Notes: generated by a model not told the origin, from the letters alone. DNA of 64,000 bases from Sulfuriroseicoccus oceanibius (GCF_010681825.2 NZ_CP066776.1:2170001-2234000), one strand, 5' to 3'. Shown: positions 52,673 to 61,543, numbered from the stretch's first letter. Made by a program: numbers and translations.

Positions 52673-53866
52673 ATGCGTCGCATTCTCTCTTGTCTGATCG
52701 TTGGCCTGATCTCCCTGGTGGTGATCCTATTACTCAAGCGCAACGGTCAACTCGGGGTGCTCTCCGAGGATTTGCTCAAGCTGTGGGTGCCTGACGCGGC
52801 GAGCCGTGCGGCCGCTACGGAGCGTTCGATGCCGTTGCCGGCACCCTTGTTTGATCTTCTTGGCGGGTTGATGGCGGCTGGTGCAGCGTGGGTTTGTCTG
52901 GATGTGCGATCCGCCGCTCGACAACTGATGATCTTTACCATCGGAGCGTTGGTGGTAATCAGCGCCCCGGCAGTCTGGTTGCGTACTGGCGTTTTGTTTG
53001 AATCCGCGCCGATGGTGATTGGTTTGGTGGTGGGGATTGTAGGTGGCCAAGTTGCTGCCGGACTCGCGTGGAGCGAGACCCAAGTCGCCAAGTTCCGTGA
53101 GATGATGCAAAACCGCTGCGAGGACTGGGTGTGCGAACGCCTGGCCGAGTACGACGGCGCGCTGTCTGACGGCGAGGAGTTTCCGGCTGTGGTCGTGGCA
53201 ATCCGCCCGCGCGGCAAGGTAGCTCTGCCCGAGCGCTTGCACTACCGCCTTCAGGCGCAGATGAAGAAATCGGGAGCGATTGTCGACGACTCGCAGTTGC
53301 AGGATCTGGTCGCTGTTTTCCCAACTGTGCACAGTCCGTCCGAAGTGGCGCGATTGGTGATCAAGGCAATTGATGAAGCGAAGAAGACTTGTGAGAAGTT
53401 TTCCGCTGAGATTGGCAAGAAGGAGAACCTGCCAAATGCGTTCTGTGTGGTGGCTCGTCTGGGCGACATGAACGTGCGCTCGATCCGCCGTCTCAACGGA
53501 CAGCGTGATTTGGCGGTGAGCGGTCGTGCATTGTACGGCGCCATGGAGTGGCTATTCGCCCAGCGTCCATGGGTGGCGGCTGATGATAAATGGAGCGTGT
53601 CGCTCGACAACGAATTCACCTCTATTGACGCTCAGATCACCGAAGTGCGCGAGCAGGTTGGGGAGATCTCAGGCAAGCCTGTTTATGTATTGTCTGCTGA
53701 GCCGGACCCAGTGCCAAAGGCCGTCGTGGTGGCACCAACCGCGAAAGCAAAGGCTCGCGTGATCAAGCAGGACGCGGATCACGGAGACGTGGAGGAAAAG
53801 GTGGTGAGCGTGAAGCCCCGCCGGGTGCGACTTAAAGTCGAGTCGAAGGCGGAAGGCGACGCGTAA
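52673..53866 (+). CDS. Membrane protein with a degenerate class III cyclase-like domain
   Basis: A 397-residue protein with about four membrane helices in the first 140 residues. A cytoplasmic domain follows in which FPAVVVAIRPRG...LPERLHYRLQAQMKKSGAIVDD...LVAVFP and ARLGDMNVRSIRRLNGQRDLAVSGRALYGAMEWL follow the order of adenylate cyclase segments (VTVLFADIRGFT...GGTIDKFIGDAVMAVFG; GEVVVGNIG...YTVIGDAVNLAARLE). The metal-binding aspartates are absent, so catalysis is unlikely. The C-terminus is a charged V/K-rich tail. recR begins six bases later. The cyclase reading is my own alignment by eye. Confidence 0.5.
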   Translation: MRRILSCLIVGLISLVVILLLKRNGQLGVLSEDLLKLWVPDAASRAAATERSMPLPAPLFDLLGGLMAAGAAWVCLDVRSAARQLMIFTIGALVVISAPAVWLRTGVLFESAPMVIGLVVGIVGGQVAAGLAWSETQVAKFREMMQNRCEDWVCERLAEYDGALSDGEEFPAVVVAIRPRGKVALPERLHYRLQAQMKKSGAIVDDSQLQDLVAVFPTVHSPSEVARLVIKAIDEAKKTCEKFSAEIGKKENLPNAFCVVARLGDMNVRSIRRLNGQRDLAVSGRALYGAMEWLFAQRPWVAADDKWSVSLDNEFTSIDAQITEVREQVGEISGKPVYVLSAEPDPVPKAVVVAPTAKAKARVIKQDADHGDVEEKVVSVKPRRVRLKVESKAEGDA

Positions 53867-53872
53867 GCTCCG

Positions 53873-54484
53873 ATGGCCATGGCGATTGATTTTCCCGACT
53901 CCGTGCGAGAACTGGTGACCCGGCTCAAAAAGCTGCCGGGGGTGGGACCGCGCAGTGCCGAACGTATCGCCGTTTGGTTGATCAACCAGCGCAGTGGCGA
54001 AGCGGGCCTGCTTTCCGGTGCGTTGGCGAAAGTCGACCAGGCGGTCAGCTTGTGCCGCCGCTGCGGTTTTTTCATGGATGAAGGGGCGTGCGCAGCATGT
54101 GCCGCTGCCGATCGCGACCGAACAGTGATGTGCGTGGTCGCCCAGCCGACGGACGTGCTGTCCATCGAGCGCACCGGACAGTTCAAAGGGCGCTATCATG
54201 TGCTTGGCGGGACATTGTCACCTTTGGACAATGTGACCCCGGAGGATCTGAACATCGACGAGTTGTGTCGTCGCTGCGGAGAGGGGTCAGACGTGACCGA
54301 GGTTGTGCTTGCTTTGGGCTCGGATGTTGAAGGTGAAGCAACGAGTCATTACCTGGTCGAGCGCCTGGTGCGCGACGGGCTACAAGTCACGCGTTTGGCA
54401 CACGGTTTGCCAGCAGGTGGAGGGATCGATCACGCTGACCCTCTGACATTGATGCGCGCGTTCACCGACCGGCGTTCGGTTTGA
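53873..54484 (+). CDS. recR: Recombination mediator RecR
   Basis: A 203-residue RecR: an N-terminal helix-hairpin-helix (LKKLPGVGPRSAERIA), a four-cysteine zinc finger (CRRCGFFMDEGACAAC), a Toprim domain (LALGSDVEGEATSHYL) and the C-terminal LAHGLPAGGGIDHADPLTL. It acts with RecO and RecF to load RecA at gaps. It is closely spaced after the cyclase-like gene. Confidence 0.97.
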   Translation: MAMAIDFPDSVRELVTRLKKLPGVGPRSAERIAVWLINQRSGEAGLLSGALAKVDQAVSLCRRCGFFMDEGACAACAAADRDRTVMCVVAQPTDVLSIERTGQFKGRYHVLGGTLSPLDNVTPEDLNIDELCRRCGEGSDVTEVVLALGSDVEGEATSHYLVERLVRDGLQVTRLAHGLPAGGGIDHADPLTLMRAFTDRRSV

Positions 54485-54548
54485 CCTGAGCACGGAAGAG
54501 TCGGGGGATGCCAGCCAATGCGCGGGAGTTGTTTGATCTTCTCGCAAT

Positions 54549-54568
54549 TTGATTAAAGAGGGCTTGAT
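54549..54568. repeat. Direct repeat left of the GH20 gene
   Basis: TTGATTAAAGAGGGCTTGAT matches TTGATTAGAGAGGGCTTAAT at 56833-56852 in 18 of 20 positions, flanking the hexosaminidase gene. Confidence 0.35.
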
Positions 54569-54682
54569 CCGAGCTCGTATCTGGGGCGCAATTGGCAGCG
54601 CTGATTGCAACGTGGATGTGAACTGACTTTCGTTACATCCGGCGAACACCGTCACGTTGGAATAACCCCAAAAGCCTCAAGA

Positions 54683-56743
54683 ATGATTAACAATAGATTC
54701 ACTCTCGTATTGGCGGCCGCCAGTACGCTATCGCTCACATCGTCCATGCTAGCTTCCACGCCTCCCAGCATCATCCCGAAACCATCCACACTGACCCTGG
54801 CTGAGAACGCCTCTGGATTCACCCTGGGTGCCGACACAACCATCGTTCACTCACCAGAGTTGAAGGCGGAGGCTGCATTACTGGCCGACTATTTGAAACC
54901 TGCCACTGGGTTTGAACTCAAGACGGTAGGTTCAGCTGCAGGTGAGGGCGGCGTGATCGAGCTCGCGATGGACCCGTCGATGAGCGACAACACCGGCGCC
55001 TACAGCCTGGCGGCGAAGGACGGAAAAGTGACCATCACCGGCACCACGCCAGCTGCGGTTTTCTACGGCATCCAGTCGCTGCGCCAGATCCTGCCAGTAG
55101 AGATTTTGTCGGATGAGAAAGTCGACGGAGTCGAGTGGTCTGTGCCAGCTGTGGAGGTCAAAGACGAGCCCCGCTTCGGCTGGCGTGGGATGCACTTGGA
55201 CGTCGGCCGCCACATGTTCGAGGTCGACGACATCAAGAAGTTCATCGATTTGCTCGCGTTGCACAAGTTGAGCAACTTCCATTGGCACCTGACGGAAGAT
55301 CAGGGGTGGCGGGTTGAGATCAAGAAGTATCCGAAGCTGACCGAAGTTGGCGCCTGGCGCAAGAGCACCCCTCCATACGGAGATCGCAGCGCGAGCGACG
55401 GCAAGCGCTATGGCGGTTTCTACACCCAGGAGCAGATTAAGGAGATCGTGGCTTATGCGGCAGAGCGCCACATCACGATCGTTCCAGAGATCGATATGCC
55501 GGGTCACATGGCGGCGGCGATTGCATCGTACCCTGAGTTCGGGAACACCGACGTGCCGAACTACGCACCGGAAGTCTGCACGTCGTGGGGAGTGCACCCT
55601 TACGTGTTGTCTCCAACCGAGGAAACATTCCAGTTCGTCGATGACGTTCTCGGTGAGATTTGCGAATTGTTCCCGTCAGAGTACATCCACATCGGTGGGG
55701 ATGAAGCACCGAAGACGCAATGGCAACAGTCGAAGATCGCGCAGGACGTGATCAAGCGCGAGGGGCTCAAGGATGAGCACGAGCTGCAAAGCTACTTTAT
55801 CCGCCGCGTCGAGAAGATGCTCAACAAGCGTGGGCGTCGACTGATCGGATGGGATGAGATTCGTGAAGGCGGGCTTTCACCAAGCGCTACCGTCATGTCG
55901 TGGCGCGGAGTTGGTCCGGGGATTGCTTCCGCCAAAGAGGGTAATGACGTGGTCATGGCTCCGAACAGTCACACGTATTTCGACCACTATCAGGCTCCAA
56001 GCGCCCAAGAGTTGGCGAAAGGGGTCGAGTTTGAAGCTATCGGCGGCTACCTCCCGATCACCAAGCTCTACGATTTCGATCCGGTGCTCCCAGGCCAGCT
56101 GACTGAAGAGGAGAACGACCATGTACTCGGCGTCCAGGCCCAGCTTTGGACTGAGTACATGAAGACCTGGGACAAGGTCGAATACATGGCATTCCCTCGT
56201 GTGGCAGCACTTTCGGAGATTGCCTGGACCCAGCCGTCGCAGAAGGACTTCAAGGACTTCGCAGGACGCCTTGAGACGATGATGAAGCGCTACGAGGCGC
56301 TCGGAGTAAACGCGTACAGTGACCCGATTCCACTGCCGCCGCAGTCGCTCCCTGGCACATCGGTGGACACCTCGCTGCCATCGCATGGTGAATACCACGC
56401 GGTGCAGGCGCACGACGGCAAGCCGGACACTGTCTTCTGGTCGTCCCGAGGTCCACAGGTCAATGATCACCTGACCGTGCGCTTCGATGAGCCAAGCAAA
56501 GGCGGCAATATCCGCGTGTTCACCGGTGGTGACGGCAAACACGCAGGGGACACACTGCGCAATGGCGTGGTGGAAGTGACCAGCGACGACAGCAAGTGGG
56601 TCGAGGTTGCAAAGTTCGACAACGGCATGGCGACCGGTGAGGTTCCTGCGGGGACGCTCGCTGTACGCATGCGCGCTACTGGCAACCAGGAGAACTGGCT
56701 GATTGTCAAGGAGGTGGTGATCGAAGAGGTTCGCCGCGACTAA
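54683..56743 (+). CDS. Exported beta-N-acetylhexosaminidase (GH20)
   Basis: About 686 residues from the ATG at 54683, which begins a clear signal peptide (to about residue 26). The GH20b-like domain is followed by the catalytic barrel: the paired catalytic residues are in HIGGDEAPKTQW (D340, E341), with GWRGMHLDVGRHMF and EIDMPGHMAAAIA also diagnostic. The last ~130 residues look like a discoidin/F5-8-type carbohydrate-binding domain. It removes terminal GlcNAc or GalNAc from chitin oligomers, glycans or peptidoglycan fragments outside the cytoplasm. Confidence 0.93.
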   Translation: MINNRFTLVLAAASTLSLTSSMLASTPPSIIPKPSTLTLAENASGFTLGADTTIVHSPELKAEAALLADYLKPATGFELKTVGSAAGEGGVIELAMDPSMSDNTGAYSLAAKDGKVTITGTTPAAVFYGIQSLRQILPVEILSDEKVDGVEWSVPAVEVKDEPRFGWRGMHLDVGRHMFEVDDIKKFIDLLALHKLSNFHWHLTEDQGWRVEIKKYPKLTEVGAWRKSTPPYGDRSASDGKRYGGFYTQEQIKEIVAYAAERHITIVPEIDMPGHMAAAIASYPEFGNTDVPNYAPEVCTSWGVHPYVLSPTEETFQFVDDVLGEICELFPSEYIHIGGDEAPKTQWQQSKIAQDVIKREGLKDEHELQSYFIRRVEKMLNKRGRRLIGWDEIREGGLSPSATVMSWRGVGPGIASAKEGNDVVMAPNSHTYFDHYQAPSAQELAKGVEFEAIGGYLPITKLYDFDPVLPGQLTEEENDHVLGVQAQLWTEYMKTWDKVEYMAFPRVAALSEIAWTQPSQKDFKDFAGRLETMMKRYEALGVNAYSDPIPLPPQSLPGTSVDTSLPSHGEYHAVQAHDGKPDTVFWSSRGPQVNDHLTVRFDEPSKGGNIRVFTGGDGKHAGDTLRNGVVEVTSDDSKWVEVAKFDNGMATGEVPAGTLAVRMRATGNQENWLIVKEVVIEEVRRD

Positions 56744-56758
56744 TGCATTAGTCCGACC

Positions 56759-56789
56759 AAAGAGTGATCAAAGAGTGATCAAAGTGATC
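56759..56789. repeat. Short tandem repeat after the GH20 gene
   Basis: AAAGAGTGATC occurs twice in a row (56759-56780), followed by a shortened AAAGTGATC. It runs straight into a terminator stem. Confidence 0.5.
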
Positions 56790-56828
56790 CGGCGGTTCGC
56801 GCACTTGCGTGGGCCGCCGGATTTTTTG
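56788..56828 (+). terminator. Terminator after the GH20 gene
   Basis: TCCGGCGG (56788-56795) pairs with CCGCCGGA (56814-56821), followed by six T residues. Confidence 0.85.
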
Positions 56829-56832
56829 TCGC

Positions 56833-56852
56833 TTGATTAGAGAGGGCTTAAT
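56833..56852. repeat. Direct repeat right of the GH20 gene
   Basis: Partner of 54549-54568 (18 of 20 bases). It covers the 3' end of sixA. Confidence 0.35.
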
Positions 56853-57327
56853 GATGGGACATCAGCGCGCTGGGCAGAGCGAAGTTCAGAGTTCCGCCGC
56901 CGGTGCGGAATGCGTAGAGCTCAAACTGAATGAGCGATGCCTTTTTGACGCGAATCGCGCCGGCCCGGGCATCGAGCAGGCAGTTTGCCAGCTCTGAAAA
57001 GTCCGGATTGTGGCCGACGATCACGATGTGATCGAAAGCCTCGTACGCCTGCAGTTCCTCCAGCATGTCTTGCGGTCTTGCTCCAGCTGAGAGCCACTGA
57101 CAAACCGACGGTGGCTCCAACTGCAAGTCCTCACAGAAGATCGCGGCCGTTTGGTGCGCGCGCACCAGCGGGCTGGTCAGAACCAAGTCCGGCTTCATTC
57201 CATGCGTAGAAGCGAAGGCGGCGGCTTGATGCGATTGACGAATACCTTTGTCGATCAACTTGCGCTCAGAATCCGGGCACTCATGGTGGTCTTGGGCTGT
57301 GGCGTGACGGAGTAGCGTGAGCTTCAT
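56848..57327 (-). CDS. sixA: Phosphohistidine phosphatase SixA
   Basis: A 159-residue histidine phosphatase. The nucleophile motif is LRHATA (H8), and IVIVGHNPDFSELA supplies the second catalytic histidine. SixA removes phosphate from phosphohistidine in phosphotransfer and PTS-type proteins. It diverges from the secreted protein gene at 57447. Confidence 0.9.
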   Translation of the reverse strand: MKLTLLRHATAQDHHECPDSERKLIDKGIRQSHQAAAFASTHGMKPDLVLTSPLVRAHQTAAIFCEDLQLEPPSVCQWLSAGARPQDMLEELQAYEAFDHIVIVGHNPDFSELANCLLDARAGAIRVKKASLIQFELYAFRTGGGTLNFALPSALMSHH

Positions 57328-57446
57328 AATAGGGAATCGGTTCGCGGAGTGTCGCGGATTGCGCTAGACTGTAATGCTGGTGGTGGGGTGTCGGGCGACT
57401 TGACCCAGCTTGGGAAATCGGCAGACTACCACAACTTCTTTCCGTC

Positions 57447-58535
57447 ATGATTCGTCCATTGCATTCCTCACTGACCAAAGTTCCTGTCGCAGCTCTCGCC
57501 ATGGCGATCCCATCCGCAGTGATGGCCGAGCAGCAAGACGAGGCTGCCACCGCAGGTACGCCGGAATCGCAGGTGAAAGATGCATCCGAGCATGCCCAGA
57601 TGGCCGCAGCGGTTCCTGTAGAGCTTTTTCTCGGGCAGAAGATCGAGTTGCTGCCACTGCTCCCAGAGGGTGAAAGGCGCAATGAGTCACCCGTGACCAT
57701 GCGTGTTGAGGCCGACGAGCAAGGTCTGTATGTCGTGTTCGATCTGGTCGACGTGGTGCTTGCGGAACTCGACACTACCGGTTCGCCGTTCTACATCGAC
57801 TTGTCGCTCGATCTGCGAGGTGACGACGTCCGCGGCAAGAACGGCAAAGCAATGGTGGTACGGCTGGTCGGACGGCTCGATGCCGGTCAGATGGCGGTTC
57901 AGTTTTCCGAGGTACCCGAAAGCGATGACGCGCCATTGAAGGTGACCTCAACCAAGGCGGCGAAAGCCCGGCTTTCGATGATGCGGGAGGGGTACCCTCG
58001 CGTGTCTCTCTTTGTGCCAAAGTCTGCATTCCGCGGCCATCCGTGGGATCTCACGGCCCAAGACTCGACCGTGCCAATGTGCGGTATTCTCCGACTCGCC
58101 AAACTCAACCCAGCCGTGGTCTCAAGCATTGAGATGGACGGGGAGGGCCTGGAGCACCCGGTGCAAGCTCAGAACGAGCCTGGTCAGCCGGTCTATCCGG
58201 ACTGGAATGCTTTCGTGATCAACCGCTCGGCCGAGCATACTGACCGCGACGGCTGGCTCTCCGCCTGCGGGTTGAACACACTACACCTAAAGAAAATCGA
58301 CGCGGCTTCACTGGCCGACGCTCTGCATGGCGCAGGCAGCGCGCCTGATGCGGATGATAGGGTTCGTCGGGCCCGGGCAATCGCATTTGCAGCCGTACTG
58401 GATCCAGAACTGCGAGGCGCGATCGTGATGGCCACCGAGCACAGCTCGAAAGCGGTGCAGGAGGGTGCGCGCCTGGTCATGGAGCAGGAGTCCTTTGAGC
58501 AACTGGCAGACGCCCCTCAGGCACCGGAAGTGTAA
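57447..58535 (+). CDS. Exported protein of unknown function
   Basis: A 362-residue protein with a signal peptide (about residues 1-27, cleavage after AVMA). The mature part alternates short beta strands (VTMRVEADEQGLYVVFDLVDVVL) and ends in a helical segment with ARAIAFAAVLDPELRG. The first half resembles carbohydrate-binding or CBM9-like sandwiches, but I cannot identify a family. It is 23 bases upstream of the DUF423 gene, so the two may share a transcript. Confidence 0.6.
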   Translation: MIRPLHSSLTKVPVAALAMAIPSAVMAEQQDEAATAGTPESQVKDASEHAQMAAAVPVELFLGQKIELLPLLPEGERRNESPVTMRVEADEQGLYVVFDLVDVVLAELDTTGSPFYIDLSLDLRGDDVRGKNGKAMVVRLVGRLDAGQMAVQFSEVPESDDAPLKVTSTKAAKARLSMMREGYPRVSLFVPKSAFRGHPWDLTAQDSTVPMCGILRLAKLNPAVVSSIEMDGEGLEHPVQAQNEPGQPVYPDWNAFVINRSAEHTDRDGWLSACGLNTLHLKKIDAASLADALHGAGSAPDADDRVRRARAIAFAAVLDPELRGAIVMATEHSSKAVQEGARLVMEQESFEQLADAPQAPEV

Positions 58536-58558
58536 AGTTCAACGCGACCTTCACCACC

Positions 58559-58933
58559 ATGGCTCGGTTCATCATCGCTGGCATTAATGGCGCAATCGCT
58601 GTGGCCGCCGGAGCATCTGGCGCTCACGGGAAATGGGCGGAGCACCTGGATGAGATCGGTCGCCTTGATCAATGGCAGACCGGAGTCCACTACCAGATGG
58701 TGCACGCCGTCGTGCTGCTGGTGCTCGCGCTGGCCATCCGGGTGATGCCGGATTCGCGAGCGGCCCGCATCGCGTTCGCGTTGATTTTTGCCGGAGTGTT
58801 TTTGTTCTCTGGCAGCTTGTATGTCCTCTGCATGACCGACGTCTCGAAGTGGGGGGCGGTTACTCCTTTCGGCGGACTCTCCATGATCGCAGGATGGATC
58901 GCATGCTGCTTCTGCAGCAAGCGGCAAAAGTGA
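58559..58933 (+). CDS. DUF423 small membrane protein
   Basis: A 124-residue protein with four membrane helices. It shows the DUF423 pattern: an N-terminal GASGAHG, the segment WQTGVHYQMVHAVVLL, and a C-terminal WGAVTPFGGLSMIAGW. Members (YgdD/YwdK type) are widespread inner-membrane proteins of unknown function. Confidence 0.9.
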   Translation: MARFIIAGINGAIAVAAGASGAHGKWAEHLDEIGRLDQWQTGVHYQMVHAVVLLVLALAIRVMPDSRAARIAFALIFAGVFLFSGSLYVLCMTDVSKWGAVTPFGGLSMIAGWIACCFCSKRQK

Positions 58934-59386
58934 TGGAGCGCAGGCGGGAATCTCCACGATAATTATTGCATACATGCTGTTAGATTAGTCACTCAGCGCT
59001 GCATCAAGCGGGGTGTATCTGGCGAATATCTACGAGCGGATTTATTGGGTCGCTCAAGCCGTTCAGAAGCGAACTAGGTGTCCTTAAGAGGAGAGGGGAA
59101 ACCTTCTAGAAATGCGCCCGAAACAGGTCGCTTCCCCGGGTGTTGTTGAACGCGGCCCTTGCACTTAAGTGTGCCACTATGTCGCACGCAAGTCGACCGC
59201 CAAGCGGACTCCGGCGCCGTTGATTCGTTTCGAATTTCGGAGCGTGGAACATTTACAGCATCAAAGATCGGGTGGGGCTGAGGATGTGACGGACACGCTC
59301 CCACACGACTGTAGCGTTCCTTCCGGCCCGACGTAAGGGGTGGGGCGTCGCGCCGTGCACCCAGGAAGGGTGAAAATGGGCCAATT

Positions 59387-59407
59387 TTATCCACATTGTG
59401 TGAATAA
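59387..59407. promoter_or_regulatory. Head-to-head DnaA-box pair
   Basis: TTATCCACA and, on the other strand, TTATTCACA, separated by TTG, making an almost perfect palindrome next to an AT-rich stretch (59401-59430). Confidence 0.5.
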
Positions 59408-59731
59408 GTGTTTTTAAAGCGTTATTAATCCACTGTAACTAGCGCATCTCGTGCGCATTGCGGTAGTCCGCACGCAATCCACGTAAAAAGCAATCATGAA
59501 GACAACTCGCGAATAAACCCTGAAGTAGGTGCGGAGAACTTGGGGATTCAGGGTGAAATCGGTGACGCTCAGAGGGATTGATGACGACAATGGGCCTCTG
59601 CGACAGCGTCCATAATGCAGGTTTCGACGGCGGTCCCGGTGCGCGCAGAATGCGGATATAGGAAGTGCAGCGCATGAGCTTGTCCATTCCATGTATACTG
59701 ACGGCCTGGTCTCAGAGGTAACTCTAAAGAC

Positions 59732-59754
59732 TGTTGATAACTGGTTTATCCACA
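59732..59754. promoter_or_regulatory. DnaA-box pair (one exact, one near match)
   Basis: TTATCAACA (minus strand, 59732-59740) and TTATCCACA (plus, 59746-59754) face each other across five bases. The exact box is followed by TTGCGTGA, echoing TTGTGTGA after the box at 59387. Confidence 0.45.
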
Positions 59755-60117
59755 TTGCGTGACCAGCGCTGCAGATTAGCTGTCTACGGGCTGGGTTGGC
59801 CTGATTGGAGCGGCTTCGAATTGGTGCTAAAAACGGCGTGCAGTCCGAGGTTTGAGCTTGGGAGATCTCGATCCGAAGTGAAGTCGTGAAGACCGATTTT
59901 GTGACTCAAATTCCAGCGCTTATTTGTGGGTGTTTACTCTCGTGAATTTACCGCGTAATGCGGTCGCTGGCAGCAGCGCAACTCGAGCCACCTGAAGTCT
60001 TCCTTAGCTGCGGTTATGCGCGCGGGGCAATCGACTGGACCGAGCGTTAGCCACACGTTTCACATCGTTGGTGAGTGACTCACAGGTGGCGTGTCGAGCG
60101 ATGTCGATTCACTCAAC

Positions 60118-60198
60118 AGGCAGGGCCTACCCCCATATCAGGCTTACCATTACATGTATTATGTGCATAACGAGGTAAGCCGGAAAGGAGCCCTGCCT
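60118..60198. repeat. Nested inverted repeats around the dif-like site
   Basis: Outer arms AGGCAGGGC (60118-60126) and GCCCTGCCT (60190-60198); inner arms GGCTTACC (60141-60148) and GGTAAGCC (60174-60181). Both pairs are perfect. The structure centres on the dif-like 28-mer. Confidence 0.7.
60142..60169 (-). other. Candidate dif (XerC/XerD recombination) site
   Basis: Read on the minus strand, the 11-6-11 layout is TATGCACATAA / TACATG / TAATGGTAAGC. It matches the E. coli dif 28-mer at 18 of 28 positions, with the XerC-side core (TGCxCATAA) and XerD-side core (ATGxTAA) best preserved. Gene orientation and the apparent change in strand composition near here support a terminus. No Xer gene is in the window. 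Confidence 0.5.
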
Positions 60199-60280
60199 AG
60201 CGGGTTTCTTTCGATCTTCTATGCCTGCGCGCTCTACTGCATCGCCAGGTTCAGCAATGACACCTCAGCGTCGCCCCCCT

Positions 60281-60377
60281 GAAAAAAGAGAGACTCCGCC
60301 CACCGGTCTGATTTAGACGCCTGCTCGAAATTGTTGAGCTTGCGCCTGAATCTGGTGATGACCGTCGAGCGGAGTCT
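60281..60377 (-). terminator. Long-range hairpin terminator after leuB
   Basis: AGACTCCGC (60291-60299) pairs with GCGGAGTCT (60369-60377). Read on the minus strand the stem is followed by CTCTTTTTTC. The loop is long (69 bases), so the call is moderate. Confidence 0.5.
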
Positions 60378-60402
60378 GTGAGGTAGATTATGTCGCGGAG
60401 AA

Positions 60403-61515
60403 TTACGCGCTGATCCGGCTGAGGATTGCCTCACCCATTTCTTTGGTGCCGACCTGGCGAAGCGACGCATCGTCGGTCATGATGTCGCCGGTGCGGAATC
60501 CGTCCGCGATGGCGGCGGCCACTGCGTTCTCAATCATCTTGGCCTCGGTCTCGAGTCCGAACGAGAAGCGCAGCATGAGTGCCGCCGACAAGATTTGTGC
60601 GATTGGATTCGCGACACCTTGACCGGCGAGATCTGGAGCGGATCCGCCACTTGGCTCGAACATACCGAAGTACAGTCCGTTGCCGGACGTCTGGCCCAGG
60701 CTCGCGCTGGCAAGCATTCCGAGCGATCCGGCAATCATCGCCATCTCATCACTCAGGATGTCGCCGAACAGGTTTTCGGTCAGCAGAACATCGAAGTTTG
60801 GCGCGTCGCGAATCAACTGCATCGCCGCGTTGTCGACGTAAAGATGGTTCACTGTCACCTCTGGGTATTGCTTGGCGATTTCGTTCACGGTCTCACGCCA
60901 CAGGATGCTGTTCTCCAGGACATTCGCCTTATCAACCGATGTGAGGCGCTTGTCGCGAGTCATGGCAGCCTGGAAGCCAACGTGAGCGATACGTTCGATC
61001 TCACTCTTGCGGTAGACCATGGTGTCGACTGCGAGGATGTCCCCCTCCTCTTCCTTGCGGAACTTAGGCTGACCGAAGTACAAGCCGCCCGTGAGTTCGC
61101 GCACGCAGAGCACATCGAAGCCGTCTTTGATCAAGTCCGGGCGGACCGGCGATGCGTGGGTCAATGCAGGCAGGCAGATGGATGGACGCAAGTTGGCGAA
61201 CAATCCGAACTTTTTGCGTAGAGGCAGCAACGCGCCGCGCTCCGGCTGGTCATTAGGCGGCAAGTGCTCCCACTTCGGGCCACCTACGGAGCCGAAAAGG
61301 ATTGCTCCGGCAGCCTCGCAGGCCGCGACTGTAGCGTCAGGCAATGGGCATCCGGCCGCGTCAATTGCGGCACCGCCGACCAGCTGGTGGTCGAACTCAA
61401 AACTGAGGTTACGCAGCTCGGCCACGCGCTCGAGGACGCGGATCGCTTCGGTCATGACTTCTGGGCCGATGCCGTCACCGGCAAGCACCGCTACTTTGAT
61501 CGCTTGATCGCTCAT
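60403..61515 (-). CDS. leuB: 3-isopropylmalate dehydrogenase
   Basis: A 370-residue NAD-dependent enzyme of leucine synthesis. Diagnostic segments: VLAGDGIGPEV at the N-terminus, LCVRELTGGLYFG, and NLFGDILSDEMAM carrying metal-binding aspartates. Length is normal. It follows trpF by 28 bases, so a tryptophan and a leucine gene share a transcript. Confidence 0.97.
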   Translation of the reverse strand: MSDQAIKVAVLAGDGIGPEVMTEAIRVLERVAELRNLSFEFDHQLVGGAAIDAAGCPLPDATVAACEAAGAILFGSVGGPKWEHLPPNDQPERGALLPLRKKFGLFANLRPSICLPALTHASPVRPDLIKDGFDVLCVRELTGGLYFGQPKFRKEEEGDILAVDTMVYRKSEIERIAHVGFQAAMTRDKRLTSVDKANVLENSILWRETVNEIAKQYPEVTVNHLYVDNAAMQLIRDAPNFDVLLTENLFGDILSDEMAMIAGSLGMLASASLGQTSGNGLYFGMFEPSGGSAPDLAGQGVANPIAQILSAALMLRFSFGLETEAKMIENAVAAAIADGFRTGDIMTDDASLRQVGTKEMGEAILSRISA

Positions 61516-61543
61516 GGAGTGTGTGTTCAGGTTTTTGGTTTTC

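Larger units (their letters stand above)
58934..60402. other. 1.47-kb gene-free region with DnaA-box and dif-like sequences
   Basis: No ORF here has family character. Exact TTATNCACA matches occur at 59387-59395 (+), 59399-59407 (-), 59746-59754 (+) and 60162-60170 (-); near matches occur at 59732-59740 (-) and 60047-60055 (+). A 16-17-base segment around TTATCCACATTG is repeated 359 bases apart. A dif-like site lies at the right end. I see no tRNA or transposon remnant. Confidence 0.6.

Noticed and set aside
60118-60198. Integron attC site
   Set aside because: The nested palindrome has the right size, but the required GTTRRRY and RYYYAAC core ends are absent and there is no integrase or cassette.
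60091-60282. 63-codon ORF across the dif-like region
   Set aside because: It runs through the nested inverted repeats and has no recognisable protein features. The DNA structure explains the sequence better.
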